Assembly (NCBI RefSeq): GCF_009646095.1 | Contig: NZ_CP045725.1 | Coordinates: 1,116,001 to 1,180,000, forward strand | Source of the DNA: Raineyella fluvialis | Lineage (GTDB): Bacteria; Actinomycetota; Actinomycetes; Propionibacteriales; Propionibacteriaceae | Reading direction: 5' to 3' | DNA: 64,000 nucleotides | Shown here: positions 1-12,358 of the stretch, in pieces | Layout of the letters: each line of letters begins with the position of its first letter | How positions within the stretch are numbered: the stretch's first letter is position 1 | Position numbers and translations under genes: made by a program | The notes under the pieces: model-generated | Databases searched by the model: none | Told to the model about the DNA's origin: nothing | Seen by the model: only the letters and a program-made list of their open reading frames with translations

Positions 1-789
1 GGTGCTGGTCGCGTGGCCGGGACCACCCTGGGTCAGCACGTACACGATGTCGAAGACCTTCAGGCAGTCCATGAACCGGAAGATGACGGCGACCAGGATG
101 TACGGCCACATCATCGGCAGCATCAGCCGCCGGAACATGTAGAACCAGTTGGCGCCGTCCACGGCGGAGGCCTCGAAGGGCTCCCGCGGCAGGGACCGGA
201 CGCCCGCGAGCACGAGGATCGCGACGAACGGGGTGTAGATCCACAGGTCGACCAGGATGATCGACCAGAGCGCACGGTCGGCGCTGAGGAAGTCGTACGT
301 CGACCCGAGGCGGAAGATGTGGTTGAGGATGCCGAACTGCGGGTTGAACATCAGCTTCCAGATCACCGCGGCGATCACCGGCGCGATCATCAGCGGGAGG
401 ATCAGCACCTTCTCGAAGATCTTGCCGATCATGCTCGACCGGTTCAGCAGCAGCGCGATGATCACCCCGAGGATGGTCTCGACGACGGTCGCCACGATGG
501 CGAACGTGCCGGTGATCCGGACCGAACTCCAGAAGAGCGGGTCGGTGAAGACCGCGACGTAGTTGCCGACGGCGATGAAGTGCGGGTTGGGCTCGGTCGC
601 CCGGTAATTGAGGAAGGTGTAGCCGACGCCCTGGACGAAGGGGTACAGGATGCCGATCAGGATGATGGTGGCCGGGATGGACAGGATGTAGGGACGCCAC
701 TTACGCCTGGCAGGCGACACGGCCGGGGGCTGGTGCCCACCGACCGTGTCGTCAGCACTGCGCATCGCCCCGTGTTGGCGGATGCTCAT
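1..789 (-). CDS. Carbohydrate ABC transporter permease, MalF-like (3' end cut by window edge)
   Basis: Inner-membrane permease subunit of a sugar or polyol importer. The visible 263 residues start at an ATG at 789, with a hydrophilic N-terminus of about 35 residues, a first membrane segment (YILSIPATIILIGIL), further segments, and near residue 208 the EAA loop (FEASAVDGANWF) that docks on the ATPase. The last visible residues (VYVLTQGGPG) are typical of the MalF class. The C-terminus lies beyond the left edge. It follows the binding-protein gene by 47 bases on the same strand, so the two are probably co-transcribed. The second permease is expected outside the window. The substrate is inferred only from the upstream tetritol-type dehydrogenase. 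Confidence 0.9.
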   Translation of the reverse strand, partial: MSIRQHGAMRSADDTVGGHQPPAVSPARRKWRPYILSIPATIILIGILYPFVQGVGYTFLNYRATEPNPHFIAVGNYVAVFTDPLFWSSVRITGTFAIVATVVETILGVIIALLLNRSSMIGKIFEKVLILPLMIAPVIAAVIWKLMFNPQFGILNHIFRLGSTYDFLSADRALWSIILVDLWIYTPFVAILVLAGVRSLPREPFEASAVDGANWFYMFRRLMLPMMWPYILVAVIFRFMDCLKVFDIVYVLTQGGPGHATST

Positions 790-836
790 GGTGGATTGAG
801 GACCTTCCGATCCTGGGAACGGCCGACGCGCAGGCG

Positions 837-2240
837 TCAGCTGTTCACCTTGTTGGTGTTGGAGGAGGCCAGGGAGTCCAGCGTCGACTTCGCGTCGGCA
901 CCGCCGTAGATGCTCTGCAGCGCGACGGCCCAGTCCTCAGTCGTCTCGAGGAAGCGCTTCTGCGGGGTGAAGAGCACCTTCGCCTGGGGCACCTGGGCCT
1001 CGAAGGCCTCCAGGTAACCCGGGAACGACCCCAGGGTCTGCTTGAACGAACCGTTGAACACCGAGGTGCGCACCGGGTCCGCGAACGCACCCGACTTCAC
1101 GGCCTTGTTCATAGCGTCCTTGCCGGAGGCCCACTGCATGAAGAGCCACGCGGCCAGCTTGTTCTTCGAGTTGGCGTTCATGCCCCACGCCCAGGTCCAG
1201 ATATTGGTGGCCAGGCTGCCACCGGGACCGGCCGGGCCCTGGTGCCAGGCGAGCTGGCCTGCCATCTTCGACGCACCCTTGACGTTCTTCGGGTACGTCG
1301 CCGAGTCGGCGTCGTACACCATCATCGCCTTGCCGTCACCGAGGTCACCGGTGCAGTTCGGGTACTCGTACGTCGTCCAGGAGGTCGGGCCCGCGGCCTT
1401 GGCCAGGTCGGCCCACTTCTTGGTGAAGTCGACGGCCGTCGGGGAGTTCATCACGGCAGTGAGCTTGCCGTTCTGGACCTCGTAGTCCTTGCCGCCCATC
1501 CGGCTGTACTGGGTCATGAAACCGGGGTGGATGGTCGCCCACGACTTCGACCCGCGGAAGGCGATGCCGTACTGGTCGTTCTTGCGGTCGGTGAGGTCGG
1601 TGGCCAGCTGGATGAAGTTGTCGAAGGTCTCGGCAGGCTTGATGCCCTTCTTGTCGAACACCGTCTTGTTGTAGGCGATGTTGTTCAGCTCGAAGCCCCA
1701 CGGCAGGGCGTACGTGCCACCGGTACCCGCCGCGCTGCCGACCTTGAAGTCCCACTTCATCGACGTGCGCAGGCCTTCGAAGAAGTCGTTGTAGTCGAAC
1801 TCCGCCCCGGTCGCCGCGCTGTTGTTGATCCACGGGTCCAGGTCCTCGAGCCACCCGGGCGGGCCGTACTGCCAGACCCAGTAGGCGCCCATCATGAACA
1901 CGTCGTGGGTCGAGCTCTTGCCGGCGAGCTCGGTGTTGAGCTTGGTGAAGTAGTCGGCCTCGGGGACCAGGTCGGCGGTCACCGTGATCCCGGTCAGGTC
2001 GGTGAACTCCTTGAAGAGCGGCTGGTAGGTCTGCTGGTAGACGTGCGGGGTCTGCAGGATCTTGATGGTCGTCCCCTGGGCCTTCTTCCAGTCGAACGAC
2101 CCGGTGACGGAGTTGGCGCCATTGTTGGTGGACTTCTGGCCTGTCCCGACACAGGCGGACAGCACCGGGACGGTGGCGGCAAGGCCCATTCCCTGGAGAA
2201 CGCGGCGGCGGCTGAGGGGGGAGCTGAACGGAGAATTCAT
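837..2240 (-). CDS. ABC transporter sugar-binding lipoprotein
   Basis: Extracellular solute-binding protein of the family-1 (maltose-binding-like) class, 467 residues. The N-terminus has a twin-arginine motif (SRRRVLQG, residues 10-17), a hydrophobic stretch and a lipobox LSAC with Cys30, so export by Tat and lipid anchoring are likely. The mature part is rich in aromatic residues (AYWVWQYGPPGWLEDL), as usual for sugar-binding clefts. A GAGGA ribosome site sits 6 bases before the ATG. The gene lies between the dehydrogenase (45-base gap) and the permease (47-base gap). The ligand cannot be read from sequence; a tetritol or other polyol is the inference from the neighbouring eltD-like gene. 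Confidence 0.92.
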   Translation of the reverse strand: MNSPFSSPLSRRRVLQGMGLAATVPVLSACVGTGQKSTNNGANSVTGSFDWKKAQGTTIKILQTPHVYQQTYQPLFKEFTDLTGITVTADLVPEADYFTKLNTELAGKSSTHDVFMMGAYWVWQYGPPGWLEDLDPWINNSAATGAEFDYNDFFEGLRTSMKWDFKVGSAAGTGGTYALPWGFELNNIAYNKTVFDKKGIKPAETFDNFIQLATDLTDRKNDQYGIAFRGSKSWATIHPGFMTQYSRMGGKDYEVQNGKLTAVMNSPTAVDFTKKWADLAKAAGPTSWTTYEYPNCTGDLGDGKAMMVYDADSATYPKNVKGASKMAGQLAWHQGPAGPGGSLATNIWTWAWGMNANSKNKLAAWLFMQWASGKDAMNKAVKSGAFADPVRTSVFNGSFKQTLGSFPGYLEAFEAQVPQAKVLFTPQKRFLETTEDWAVALQSIYGGADAKSTLDSLASSNTNKVNS

Positions 2241-2285
2241 GATGTCCTCGACTTCATTGTCCGGAACGAGAGGGGGGTGCTGTTA

Positions 2286-3374
2286 TCAGGGGATCAGGCT
2301 GACCTTGATGGACTCCTTGCCGGACTCGACCATGTCGAGACCCTTCTGGAAGTCCTCCAGCGGCAGCTGGTGGGTGCAGATCTCGTCGAGCGGGAGCTTG
2401 CCGGCCTCGATCAGCCGGATGGCGGCCGGCCAGCAGTGCGGGCCGAGGTGTGCGCCGAGGACGTCGAGCTCCTTGTCGTCGGAGATGATCGACCAGTCGA
2501 CCGAGACGTTCTCCTTGAACACGGAGTACTCGACGTAGGTGCCGAGCTTGCGCAGCAGGTTGAGGCCCTGGGGGACGGCCGACGGGTGGCCGGTGCCCTC
2601 GAGGTAGACGTCGGCACCGTAGCCGCCGGTGAGGTCCTTGATCACCTGGACCGCGTCCTGCTCGGCGATGTTGATCGTCATCGTCGCGCCGGTCTTCTTG
2701 GCGATCTCCAGCTTGCGCGGGTCCATGTCGAGGGCGATGATCTGGGCCGGCGACTTGGCCACCGCGCCGGCGATCATGCCCAGGCCGATCGGCCCGGCAC
2801 CCGCCACCACGACGACGTCGCGGAACTTGATGTTGGCCCGCTCGACGGCGTGCAGGGCGCAGGACAGCGGCTCGGCGAAGGCCGCGTGGGCCGGCGGGAT
2901 GTCCTTGCTGATCTTGTGCACCAGGGAGTTGGTGCTGACGGTCATGTACTCCTCCATGCCGCCCGGGTTGGCCCGCTTGAAGCCGTACATCATGTGCGGC
3001 GCGCACATGTGGTAGTCACCGTTGTCGCAGTAGAGGCAGTCCCAGCACGGGACGATCTGCTCGAGGACCACCCGGTCGTCGAGCTCGACGTCCCAGTGCG
3101 CCCGCGCCTCGTCGTCGAGGTCGATGATCCGGCCGGTGATCTCGTGGCCGGGTACACACTCGGTCTCGGACCAGGCGGGACGGTTCTCGTCGCCCCAGAA
3201 CTTCGCCGCACCTGCCCAGTTCTTCAGGTCACTGGCGCAGATGCCCACCGCCTCGACCTTGAGGAGCAACTCCCCGGGTCCTCGGGTCGGCACAGGGATC
3301 TGCTCCAACCGGTAGTCGTGCGGCCCGTGATTGATGACTGCCTTCATCGTCTCGGGAAGTGTGTTGTTCACCAT
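2286..3374 (-). CDS. eltD: Zinc-dependent erythritol/L-threitol dehydrogenase-like enzyme
   Basis: Medium-chain, zinc-binding, NAD(P)-dependent polyol dehydrogenase, 362 residues. Visible motifs are the catalytic zinc region (VGICASDLKNW, GHEITGR), the structural-zinc-type cysteine cluster (CWDCLYCDNGDYHMC), and the nucleotide fold GAGPIGLG. The segment AKFWGDENRPAW and the C-terminal region resemble what I remember of mycobacterial erythritol/L-threitol dehydrogenase (EltD), which oxidises these tetritols at C2; this is from memory, not a search. It is first in a unit with an ABC binding protein and permease, which fits polyol uptake and oxidation. The ATG at 3374 has GGAG 6 bases upstream. 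Another polyol substrate (xylitol, arabitol) is possible. Confidence 0.8.
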   Translation of the reverse strand: MVNNTLPETMKAVINHGPHDYRLEQIPVPTRGPGELLLKVEAVGICASDLKNWAGAAKFWGDENRPAWSETECVPGHEITGRIIDLDDEARAHWDVELDDRVVLEQIVPCWDCLYCDNGDYHMCAPHMMYGFKRANPGGMEEYMTVSTNSLVHKISKDIPPAHAAFAEPLSCALHAVERANIKFRDVVVVAGAGPIGLGMIAGAVAKSPAQIIALDMDPRKLEIAKKTGATMTINIAEQDAVQVIKDLTGGYGADVYLEGTGHPSAVPQGLNLLRKLGTYVEYSVFKENVSVDWSIISDDKELDVLGAHLGPHCWPAAIRLIEAGKLPLDEICTHQLPLEDFQKGLDMVESGKESIKVSLIP

Positions 3375-3427
3375 CGAACTCCGTCCCTCTATGGGTGGAC
3401 ACGCGCCTCATTGCGCCGTCTGTAGAG

Positions 3428-3463
3428 ACCTTAGAAAGTGTTCCGACATTTGTCCAGCACTTT
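3428..3463 (-). promoter_or_regulatory. Promoter of the polyol unit with an overlapping inverted repeat
   Basis: On the minus strand TGGACA (3456-3451) and TAAGGT (3433-3428) are separated by 17 bases, a good -35/-10 pair for the dehydrogenase gene. The arms AAAGTG (3435-3440) and CACTTT (3458-3463) form an inverted repeat across the spacer, a plausible site for the divergent SorC regulator. A second short palindrome, TGAAC-ACCC-GTTCA, lies at 3480-3493. Confidence 0.5.
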
Positions 3464-3549
3464 TGTGCAACTCTTGTGCTGAACACCCGTTCAAGGGATA
3501 GTCTCACCGCAGGACGTCATCGTGGATGTCGACGAACAGGGGATTGGGC

Positions 3550-4536
3550 ATGAGTGATGACTCGGGGTCGAGTCGGGGCCAGCGCTCGTCGGTCTCGTCG
3601 CGCGGGCGCTTCGACCCGGCCGTCCTGTACCAGGCGGCATTGGCCTACTACGTCGATAACGCCACCCAGGCGGAGATCGCCGAGTCCCTGGGAGTGAGCC
3701 GGCCTACCGTCAGTCGGTTGCTGAGCGAGGCCCGGGCGGCGGGCATCGTCACCATCGAGGTCCGCGAGCCACGCTTCGAGGAGGACGCCGAGCTGGCCGG
3801 TCGGTTGGCGGAGGCCCTCGGACTGCGCAAGGTCTACGTCACGCCCACCGTCGGGCGCCGCGACGTCGGCGCCGTCCTGGCCCCCGGTGTGGGCCGTGCC
3901 CTCGAGGACGCCGCCCTCGTCGCCGGCGACGGGCTGCTGATCTCCTCCGGCGTCACCGTCTACCAGGTGGTCGACCACCCGCTGCCGCAGCTGCCCGGCG
4001 TGCTCGTCGCCCCGACCGTGGGCGGCCAGCTCGAGGCCGAGGGTCCCTACCAGACGAACGAGATCGCCCGCCGGCTGGCCATGAAGGTGAACGGGCGCCC
4101 CGTCCTGCTCTACGCCCCGGCTCTGCCGAGCGCCGAACTCTACTCGTCACTGCTGCGTGATCCGCACATCCAGGAGGTGCTCGGCCTGTGGCAGACGGCG
4201 AAGGCCGCCCTGCTGGGGGTGGGGGCACCCCCGCTCACCCGGACCATCATGCCGAGCACCTTCCAGGGCAACCCCCGGTGGCTGCGCTCGGCGGTCGGTG
4301 ACATCAATGCGCGCCCGTACGACGTGCACGGCACACCCATCGAACTGGAGAGCAATGAGCGGCTGATCGCGATGCGCCTGGAGGAGCTCCGCGAGGTGCC
4401 CCACGCGATCGCGGTGGCGGTCGGGCGCAACAAGATCGGCTCGATCATCGCCGCGGCCCGCGCCGGTTTCTTCAACCACCTCGTCACGGACACCGACACC
4501 GCCGCCGCGCTCGAGGCGGCGGCGGCCGGCCGCTGA
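3550..4536 (+). CDS. SorC-family sugar-responsive transcriptional regulator
   Basis: DNA-binding regulator of the SorC/DeoR-like sugar-binding family, 328 residues. The N-terminal winged-helix region contains the helix-turn-helix NATQAEIAESLGVSRPTVSR. The C-terminal two-thirds is the NagB-like effector domain that binds phosphorylated sugars (GDGLLISSGVTVYQVV, LLGVGAPP). The ATG at 3550 is chosen over an ATG 24 bases upstream because AGGGG precedes it by a normal distance. It is divergent from the polyol dehydrogenase/ABC unit and probably controls it through the inverted repeats in the shared intergenic region. The effector is unknown. Confidence 0.88.
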   Translation: MSDDSGSSRGQRSSVSSRGRFDPAVLYQAALAYYVDNATQAEIAESLGVSRPTVSRLLSEARAAGIVTIEVREPRFEEDAELAGRLAEALGLRKVYVTPTVGRRDVGAVLAPGVGRALEDAALVAGDGLLISSGVTVYQVVDHPLPQLPGVLVAPTVGGQLEAEGPYQTNEIARRLAMKVNGRPVLLYAPALPSAELYSSLLRDPHIQEVLGLWQTAKAALLGVGAPPLTRTIMPSTFQGNPRWLRSAVGDINARPYDVHGTPIELESNERLIAMRLEELREVPHAIAVAVGRNKIGSIIAAARAGFFNHLVTDTDTAAALEAAAAGR

Positions 4537-4571
4537 CCGCTTCGGCCTCCTCCCGACCAGGGGACGGGCTG

Positions 4572-8003
<3,432 letters not shown>

Positions 8004-8032
8004 GGGACGAGCATCCCACCCCCGGGCCGCAG

Positions 8033-9480
8033 TCAGACGAGGAGGCCCGCGACGTCCTCGACCAGTTCGTCGCGCACCGCCGCGACCTGTGGCAGGTCGT
8101 CGCCGAAGATCTCCTGGAGGCCGAGCAGCCGGTCGACGACACCGGCGGCGTCCGTACGGCCGCGGACGAGCGAGGCGAGGCAGTCGGCCATCGGGTCGTC
8201 GATGGGCAGGTCCAGCCCGCCCTTGCCCTGGGGGGAGGCGAGGTAGGCCATCCAGGCGGCGACCCCGAGCAGGGCCGTGTGCGGCTGGTGGCCGCGGGCC
8301 AGGTTGTCGCGTACGGTCTCGAGCAGGCGCAGCGGAATTTTCTGCGAGCCGTCCATGGCGATCTGGGTGGTCCGGTGGGCCAGGGCCGGGTTGGCGAAGC
8401 GCTCGAGCACCGACTCGCCGTACGCCTCGAGGTCCTCACCGTCCGGCCGTTCCAGCACCGGGATGACGTCCTCGGCGATCAGCCGACGGGCGATGTCGAG
8501 GAGTTCCGGGTCGGCCACCGACTCCGCGATGGTCCGGTAGCCGCGGAGGGCACCGAGATAGGCGAGGGTGGAGTGGGTGCCGTTCAGCGTCCGCAGCTTC
8601 ATCGCCTCGTACGGCGCGACGTCGGCGGTGAACTGGGCGCCGACCAGTTCCCAGGCGGGGCGCTCGGCGCTGAACCGGTCCTCGATCACCCACTGCTTGA
8701 AGAGTTCGGCGGTCACCAGTCCGTCATCCTCGAGACCGAGCACCTCCCGGCCCAGTGCCCGGTCGGCGTCGGTGGTGGCGGGCACGATGCGGTCGACCAT
8801 CGTGCAGGGGAACGTGACGTGGGACCCGATCCACCGGCGCAGGTCCGCCCCCTCGGGAAGCGCGTCACAGAACTCGAGGACGAGCCGGCGCAGGACGGTG
8901 CCGTTGTCGGTGAGGTTGTCGCAGCAGACGACGGTGAGCGGGAGGTCGCAGAGGTCGGCCCGCGCCTGCAGGCCGCGGACGAGGCGGCCCACGGCGCTGG
9001 CGGGCCGGCCACCGGTCAGATCGGCGGCGACGACGGGGTCGGTGACATCGAGTCCGCCCTCGGCGTTGCGGCGATAACCCTTCTCGGTGACGGTCAGCGT
9101 GACGATCCGCGTCGTGGGGGCGGCGATCCGGGCGAGCACGGCGTCCAACTCGTCGGCGGGGAACAGCACCTCCCGTACGCTCCCGACGACCTTCACCCCG
9201 GTGTGGCCGACAGCGCGTTCGAGCACCCCGTACAGCCCGTCCTGGGGGCGAGTTGGCGGCGCACCGCGTCGGAGCGCTGGGTGACGCCGCAGATGCCCCA
9301 GCGGTCGTCGCCGGTGGCGGCGAAGGCGTCCTGGGTGAAGACGGCCTGGTGGGCCCGATGGAAGGCGCCGATGCCGAAGTGGACGATGCCGACGTCCTGG
9401 CCGGCCCAACCGGCCGGCGGGAGGATGACGGTGTCAGCGGCGGACCGGGTGGACAAGGCGGCTCTGCCGAGTCGTTCCAT
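8033..9480 (-). CDS. uxuB: Fructuronate/tagaturonate reductase of the mannitol dehydrogenase family (frameshifted as read)
   Basis: NADH-dependent long-chain polyol/hexuronate dehydrogenase, 482 residues after repair. The N-terminal nucleotide fold begins VGIVHFGIGAFHRAHQ; TVTEKGY and the family active-site pattern K-L-x-x-L-N-G-x-H (KLRTLNGTHS) are present. In this pathway it would reduce fructuronate to mannonate or tagaturonate to altronate. Because the partner dehydratase is the altronate type (uxaA), tagaturonate reduction is at least as likely. One base is missing in the G5 run 9244-9248: the upstream frame covers residues 1-78 and the rest is in the next frame. The ATG at 9480 is an inference; the region before it is continuous with the lacI frame. 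Confidence 0.85.
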
Positions 9481-9586
9481 GGTGATCTCGATTCTGTCGG
9501 CCACAGCGGTCTGTGGGCACGGTGGATACCCGTGCGGCGACACGGGGGCCTGAGGGGTGGTAGCAGGGAGTCGGAGGGTCGGACGG

Positions 9587-10671
9587 TCAGCCGGTGAGGG
9601 CGCCATCCTGGGGAGCGGGGTCCTGGGAGCGGGGTCTTGGGGAGCGGGGTCTTGGGGTGCGGGGTCGGACCGCGCGGCCAGCGGTGCGCGGGGTGTCTGC
9701 GGGGGTCGCGTCGTGGTGCGCCGGAAGACCAGGTGGGTGTCGAGGGTCGGCGGATCTGCCACCGCGCCGGCCAGCCGGGCGAGCAGGAACTCGACGGCCG
9801 AGCGTCCGGCGTCCTCCCGCGGCATGTCGACCGTGGTGAGGGGCGGGGTGAACATCTCGGCGAACTCGATGTTGTCCCAGCCGATCACGCTGAGGTCCTC
9901 GGGGACGCGCAGGCCGTACGCCAGCAGGCGGCCGACCAGCCCCAGGGCCATCACGTCGTTGTAGACCATCACCGCGGAGACCCCGGCCACGAGCACGTCG
10001 TCGGCGGCCCGGCGGCCGCCGTCGAAGTTCGGTTCGTAGTGGCCGACCGTGATGACCTCGAGGCCCTGGGCGGGGAACTCTTCGGCGAGCGAGGACTCCC
10101 GCGCGCGGTTGCTGAAGCTGTGGCCGGGGCCCGCGACATAGGCGACCCGGTGGTGCCCGAGGGCCCGCAGGTGGGCGGCCGCCTCCTGGACCCCCCGGCG
10201 GGAGTCGAACCGCACCGCCGGGATGCTCGGATGCGTCCGGTTGACCAGGACGACCGGGCAGAGGGTGCGGATCCGCTCCAGTTCCTCATCAGACATCCGG
10301 CTGGAGCAGAGGATGATCGCGTCCGTCCGTTGCGACAGCTGCTCGGCAAGCCGCAGCTCCACCGAGGGGTCCTCGTCGGTGTCGGCGATCAACAGCGAGG
10401 TGCCGGCGGCCCGGACGCCCGCCTGGGCGCCCTTGACGATGCCGGAGAAGAAGGGGTTGTTCAGGTCGGGGACGACGAGTCCGAGGCTGCCGTTGCGCCC
10501 GGTGCTCAACGCCTGGGCGGCCCGATTGGGGCGGTAGTCGATCTCCTCGGCGAGCCCGAGGATCCGCTCGCGGGTGGCTGCCTCGACCTTGTCGGGCTGA
10601 TTGAAGGCCCGCGACGCGGTCGCCACGGACACGCCGGCCAGCTTGGCCAGTTCTCGCAGTGTCGCGCCCAT
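9587..10671 (-). CDS. LacI-family repressor of the hexuronate locus (frameshift near 3' end as read)
   Basis: LacI/GalR-type repressor. The helix-turn-helix is at residues 4-24 (LRELAKLAGVSVATASRAFN), followed by the hinge and a periplasmic-binding-like effector domain (LGLVVPDLNNPFFS, VIGWDNIEFAEMF). As read, no stop occurs and the frame runs on into the reductase. One of four 15-bp repeats near the end is a base short (G3 at 9625-9627). Restoring it gives a DPAPQ tail repeated four times, then DGALTG and a stop at 9587. A natural fusion is less likely. It is divergent from uxaC, with two LacI-type operators in between, so it probably represses both directions and releases on a hexuronate or pathway intermediate. 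Confidence 0.85.
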
Positions 10672-10713
10672 GCGTCCACCTCCCGTCGTTCGGCAGCTTT
10701 ACTGTAACAGCAA

Positions 10714-10727
10714 TGCAAACGGTTACA
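10714..10727. promoter_or_regulatory. LacI-type operator O1
   Basis: TGCAAACGGTTACA is one base away from a perfect palindrome of the form TGTAAACGGTTACA with the central CG typical of LacI/GalR operators. It sits 43 bases upstream of the lacI start and probably mediates autoregulation. Confidence 0.7.
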
Positions 10728-10814
10728 CAACGGCTGCCAGTGACGACTTCTGCGCCACAGCGTCACACGTCCCGCCAGGAACGGACTCCTACTTAGGGCG
10801 CCAACGGCCGGCCC

Positions 10815-10850
10815 TTGACAGTCGGCAGGTGCGCATGTAACCGTTTACAT
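10815..10850 (+). promoter_or_regulatory. uxaC promoter with LacI-type operator O2
   Basis: A consensus -35 TTGACA lies at 10815-10820. The -10 region falls in the palindrome ATGTAACCGTTTACAT (10835-10850), the same sequence class as O1 in the opposite sense. The centres of the two operators are about 122 bp apart, which would allow looping. Repressor bound here would block RNA polymerase at the hexuronate operon. Confidence 0.7.
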
Positions 10851-10874
10851 CAGTCTCAACGAGGAGCCCGATCC

Positions 10875-12341
10875 ATGGCTGTGAAACTCGCAACGCCCCA
10901 GACGTCGGCCACGCGCCAGAAGCTGGAGCTGCACCCCGACCGCGCATTGCCGGTCGATCCCGACCAGCGCGCCATCGCGCGCACCATCTACGCGCAGACG
11001 AAGGACCTTCCGCTGATCTGCATGCACGGGCATGTGGAGGCCGAGGTCTTCGCCACCGACCAGCCGTTCGCCGATCCGGCGCAGCTGCTGATCGTCCCGG
11101 ACCACTACGTCACCCGGATGCTGGTCTCCCAGGGAATGACCCTTCCGGAGCTCGGCGTCCCACGCCTGGACGGGGGCCCGGTGGAGACCGATCCGCGGAC
11201 GATCTGGCGGGCGTTCTGCACCAACTGGAAGCTCTACCGCGGCACCCCGTCGCGCTACTGGCTGGAGCACGAGCTGGTCGAGGTGTTCGGGGTCGACCTG
11301 GTGCCGAGCGCCGAGACCGCCGATGCCCTCTACGACCGGATCGCCTCGGTCGTCGCCGATCCGGACTTCCGCCCGCTGGCGCTGCTCGACCGGTTCAACA
11401 TCGAGGTCATCTCGACCACCGACGCCGCCTCCAGCGACCTGTCGCACCACCGCAGCCTCGCCGAGCAGGGTTACGGCGAGCGGGTGCTGCCGACCTTCCG
11501 GCCCGACGCCGTGGCGTGCATGGATCGCGCCGGCTGGCGTCGGTCCGTCGATGCCCTGGGTGTCGCCGCCGGTATCGAGATCGGCGATTTCGCAGGCTTC
11601 CTCGAGGCGCTGCGCTCCCGTCGCCGGGCGTTCGTCGCCGCCGGTGCCCGGGCGAGCGACCACGGTCACGACCTCGCCGACACCACCCCGATGGATGGCC
11701 ACGCCGCCGAGCGGCTCTTCGCGCGCGCCCTGGCCGGAGAGCAGGTCTCCCTCGAGGAGGCCCGCGCCTTCGCCGCGCACATGCTCTTCGAGTTCGCCGG
11801 GATGTCGGTCGAGGACGGGCTGGTTATGCAGCTGCACCCCGGCGTGCTGCGCAACCACCACGACGGCATGTTCGCCCAGCACGGCCTCGACAAGGGCTTC
11901 GACATCCCCCACGCGGTCGAGTACACCCGAGCCCTGCGACCGCTGCTCCAGGCGTACGGCACTGATCCGCGGTTCAGGATGATCCTCTTCACCATCGACG
12001 AGACCGTCTACACCCGCGAACTCGCCCCGATGGCCGGTGTCTACCCGGCGGTGAAGCTCGGCGCGCCGTGGTGGTTCATCGATTCCCCGGAGGGCATGCG
12101 CCGCTTCCGGGAGACGGCCACCGAGACGGCCGGCTTCTACAACACCTCGGGGTTCGTCGACGACACCCGCGCGTACGCCTCCATCCCCGCCCGCCACGAC
12201 CTCTTCCGTCGGATCGACGCCGGATTCCTCGCCCGCCTGGTGCTCGAGCACCGGCTGGGCGAGGACGAAGCCGTCGAGACCGCGCAGGACCTCGCCTACC
12301 ACCTCCCGAAGGCGGCCTACGCCCGCCGTGACCAGATCTGA
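10875..12341 (+). CDS. uxaC: Glucuronate/galacturonate isomerase
   Basis: Uronate isomerase of the amidohydrolase superfamily, 488 residues. It converts D-glucuronate to D-fructuronate and D-galacturonate to D-tagaturonate in the cytoplasm. Metal-site motifs are visible: the first-strand MHGHVEAEVF, the downstream MQLHPGVLRNHHDG, and the late LGAPWWFIDSPEGMRRF typical of UxaC. Length is normal for the family. The start at 10875 is preceded by GAGGAG; an in-frame ATG at 10815 lies in the promoter and is rejected. First gene of a five-gene operon controlled by the LacI operators just upstream. Confidence 0.95.
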   Translation: MAVKLATPQTSATRQKLELHPDRALPVDPDQRAIARTIYAQTKDLPLICMHGHVEAEVFATDQPFADPAQLLIVPDHYVTRMLVSQGMTLPELGVPRLDGGPVETDPRTIWRAFCTNWKLYRGTPSRYWLEHELVEVFGVDLVPSAETADALYDRIASVVADPDFRPLALLDRFNIEVISTTDAASSDLSHHRSLAEQGYGERVLPTFRPDAVACMDRAGWRRSVDALGVAAGIEIGDFAGFLEALRSRRRAFVAAGARASDHGHDLADTTPMDGHAAERLFARALAGEQVSLEEARAFAAHMLFEFAGMSVEDGLVMQLHPGVLRNHHDGMFAQHGLDKGFDIPHAVEYTRALRPLLQAYGTDPRFRMILFTIDETVYTRELAPMAGVYPAVKLGAPWWFIDSPEGMRRFRETATETAGFYNTSGFVDDTRAYASIPARHDLFRRIDAGFLARLVLEHRLGEDEAVETAQDLAYHLPKAAYARRDQI

Positions 12342-12358
12342 CGAAGGAGTCGGAACAC

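Noticed and set aside
1242-3425. A long plus-strand open frame of about 720 codons opposite the polyol genes
   Set aside because: It is antisense to genes with clear family motifs; such frames are common in high-GC DNA and the translation has no recognisable features.
8004-8032. Rifamycin-associated element upstream of the phosphotransferase-like gene
   Set aside because: The short gap after the reductase has no matching inverted repeat.
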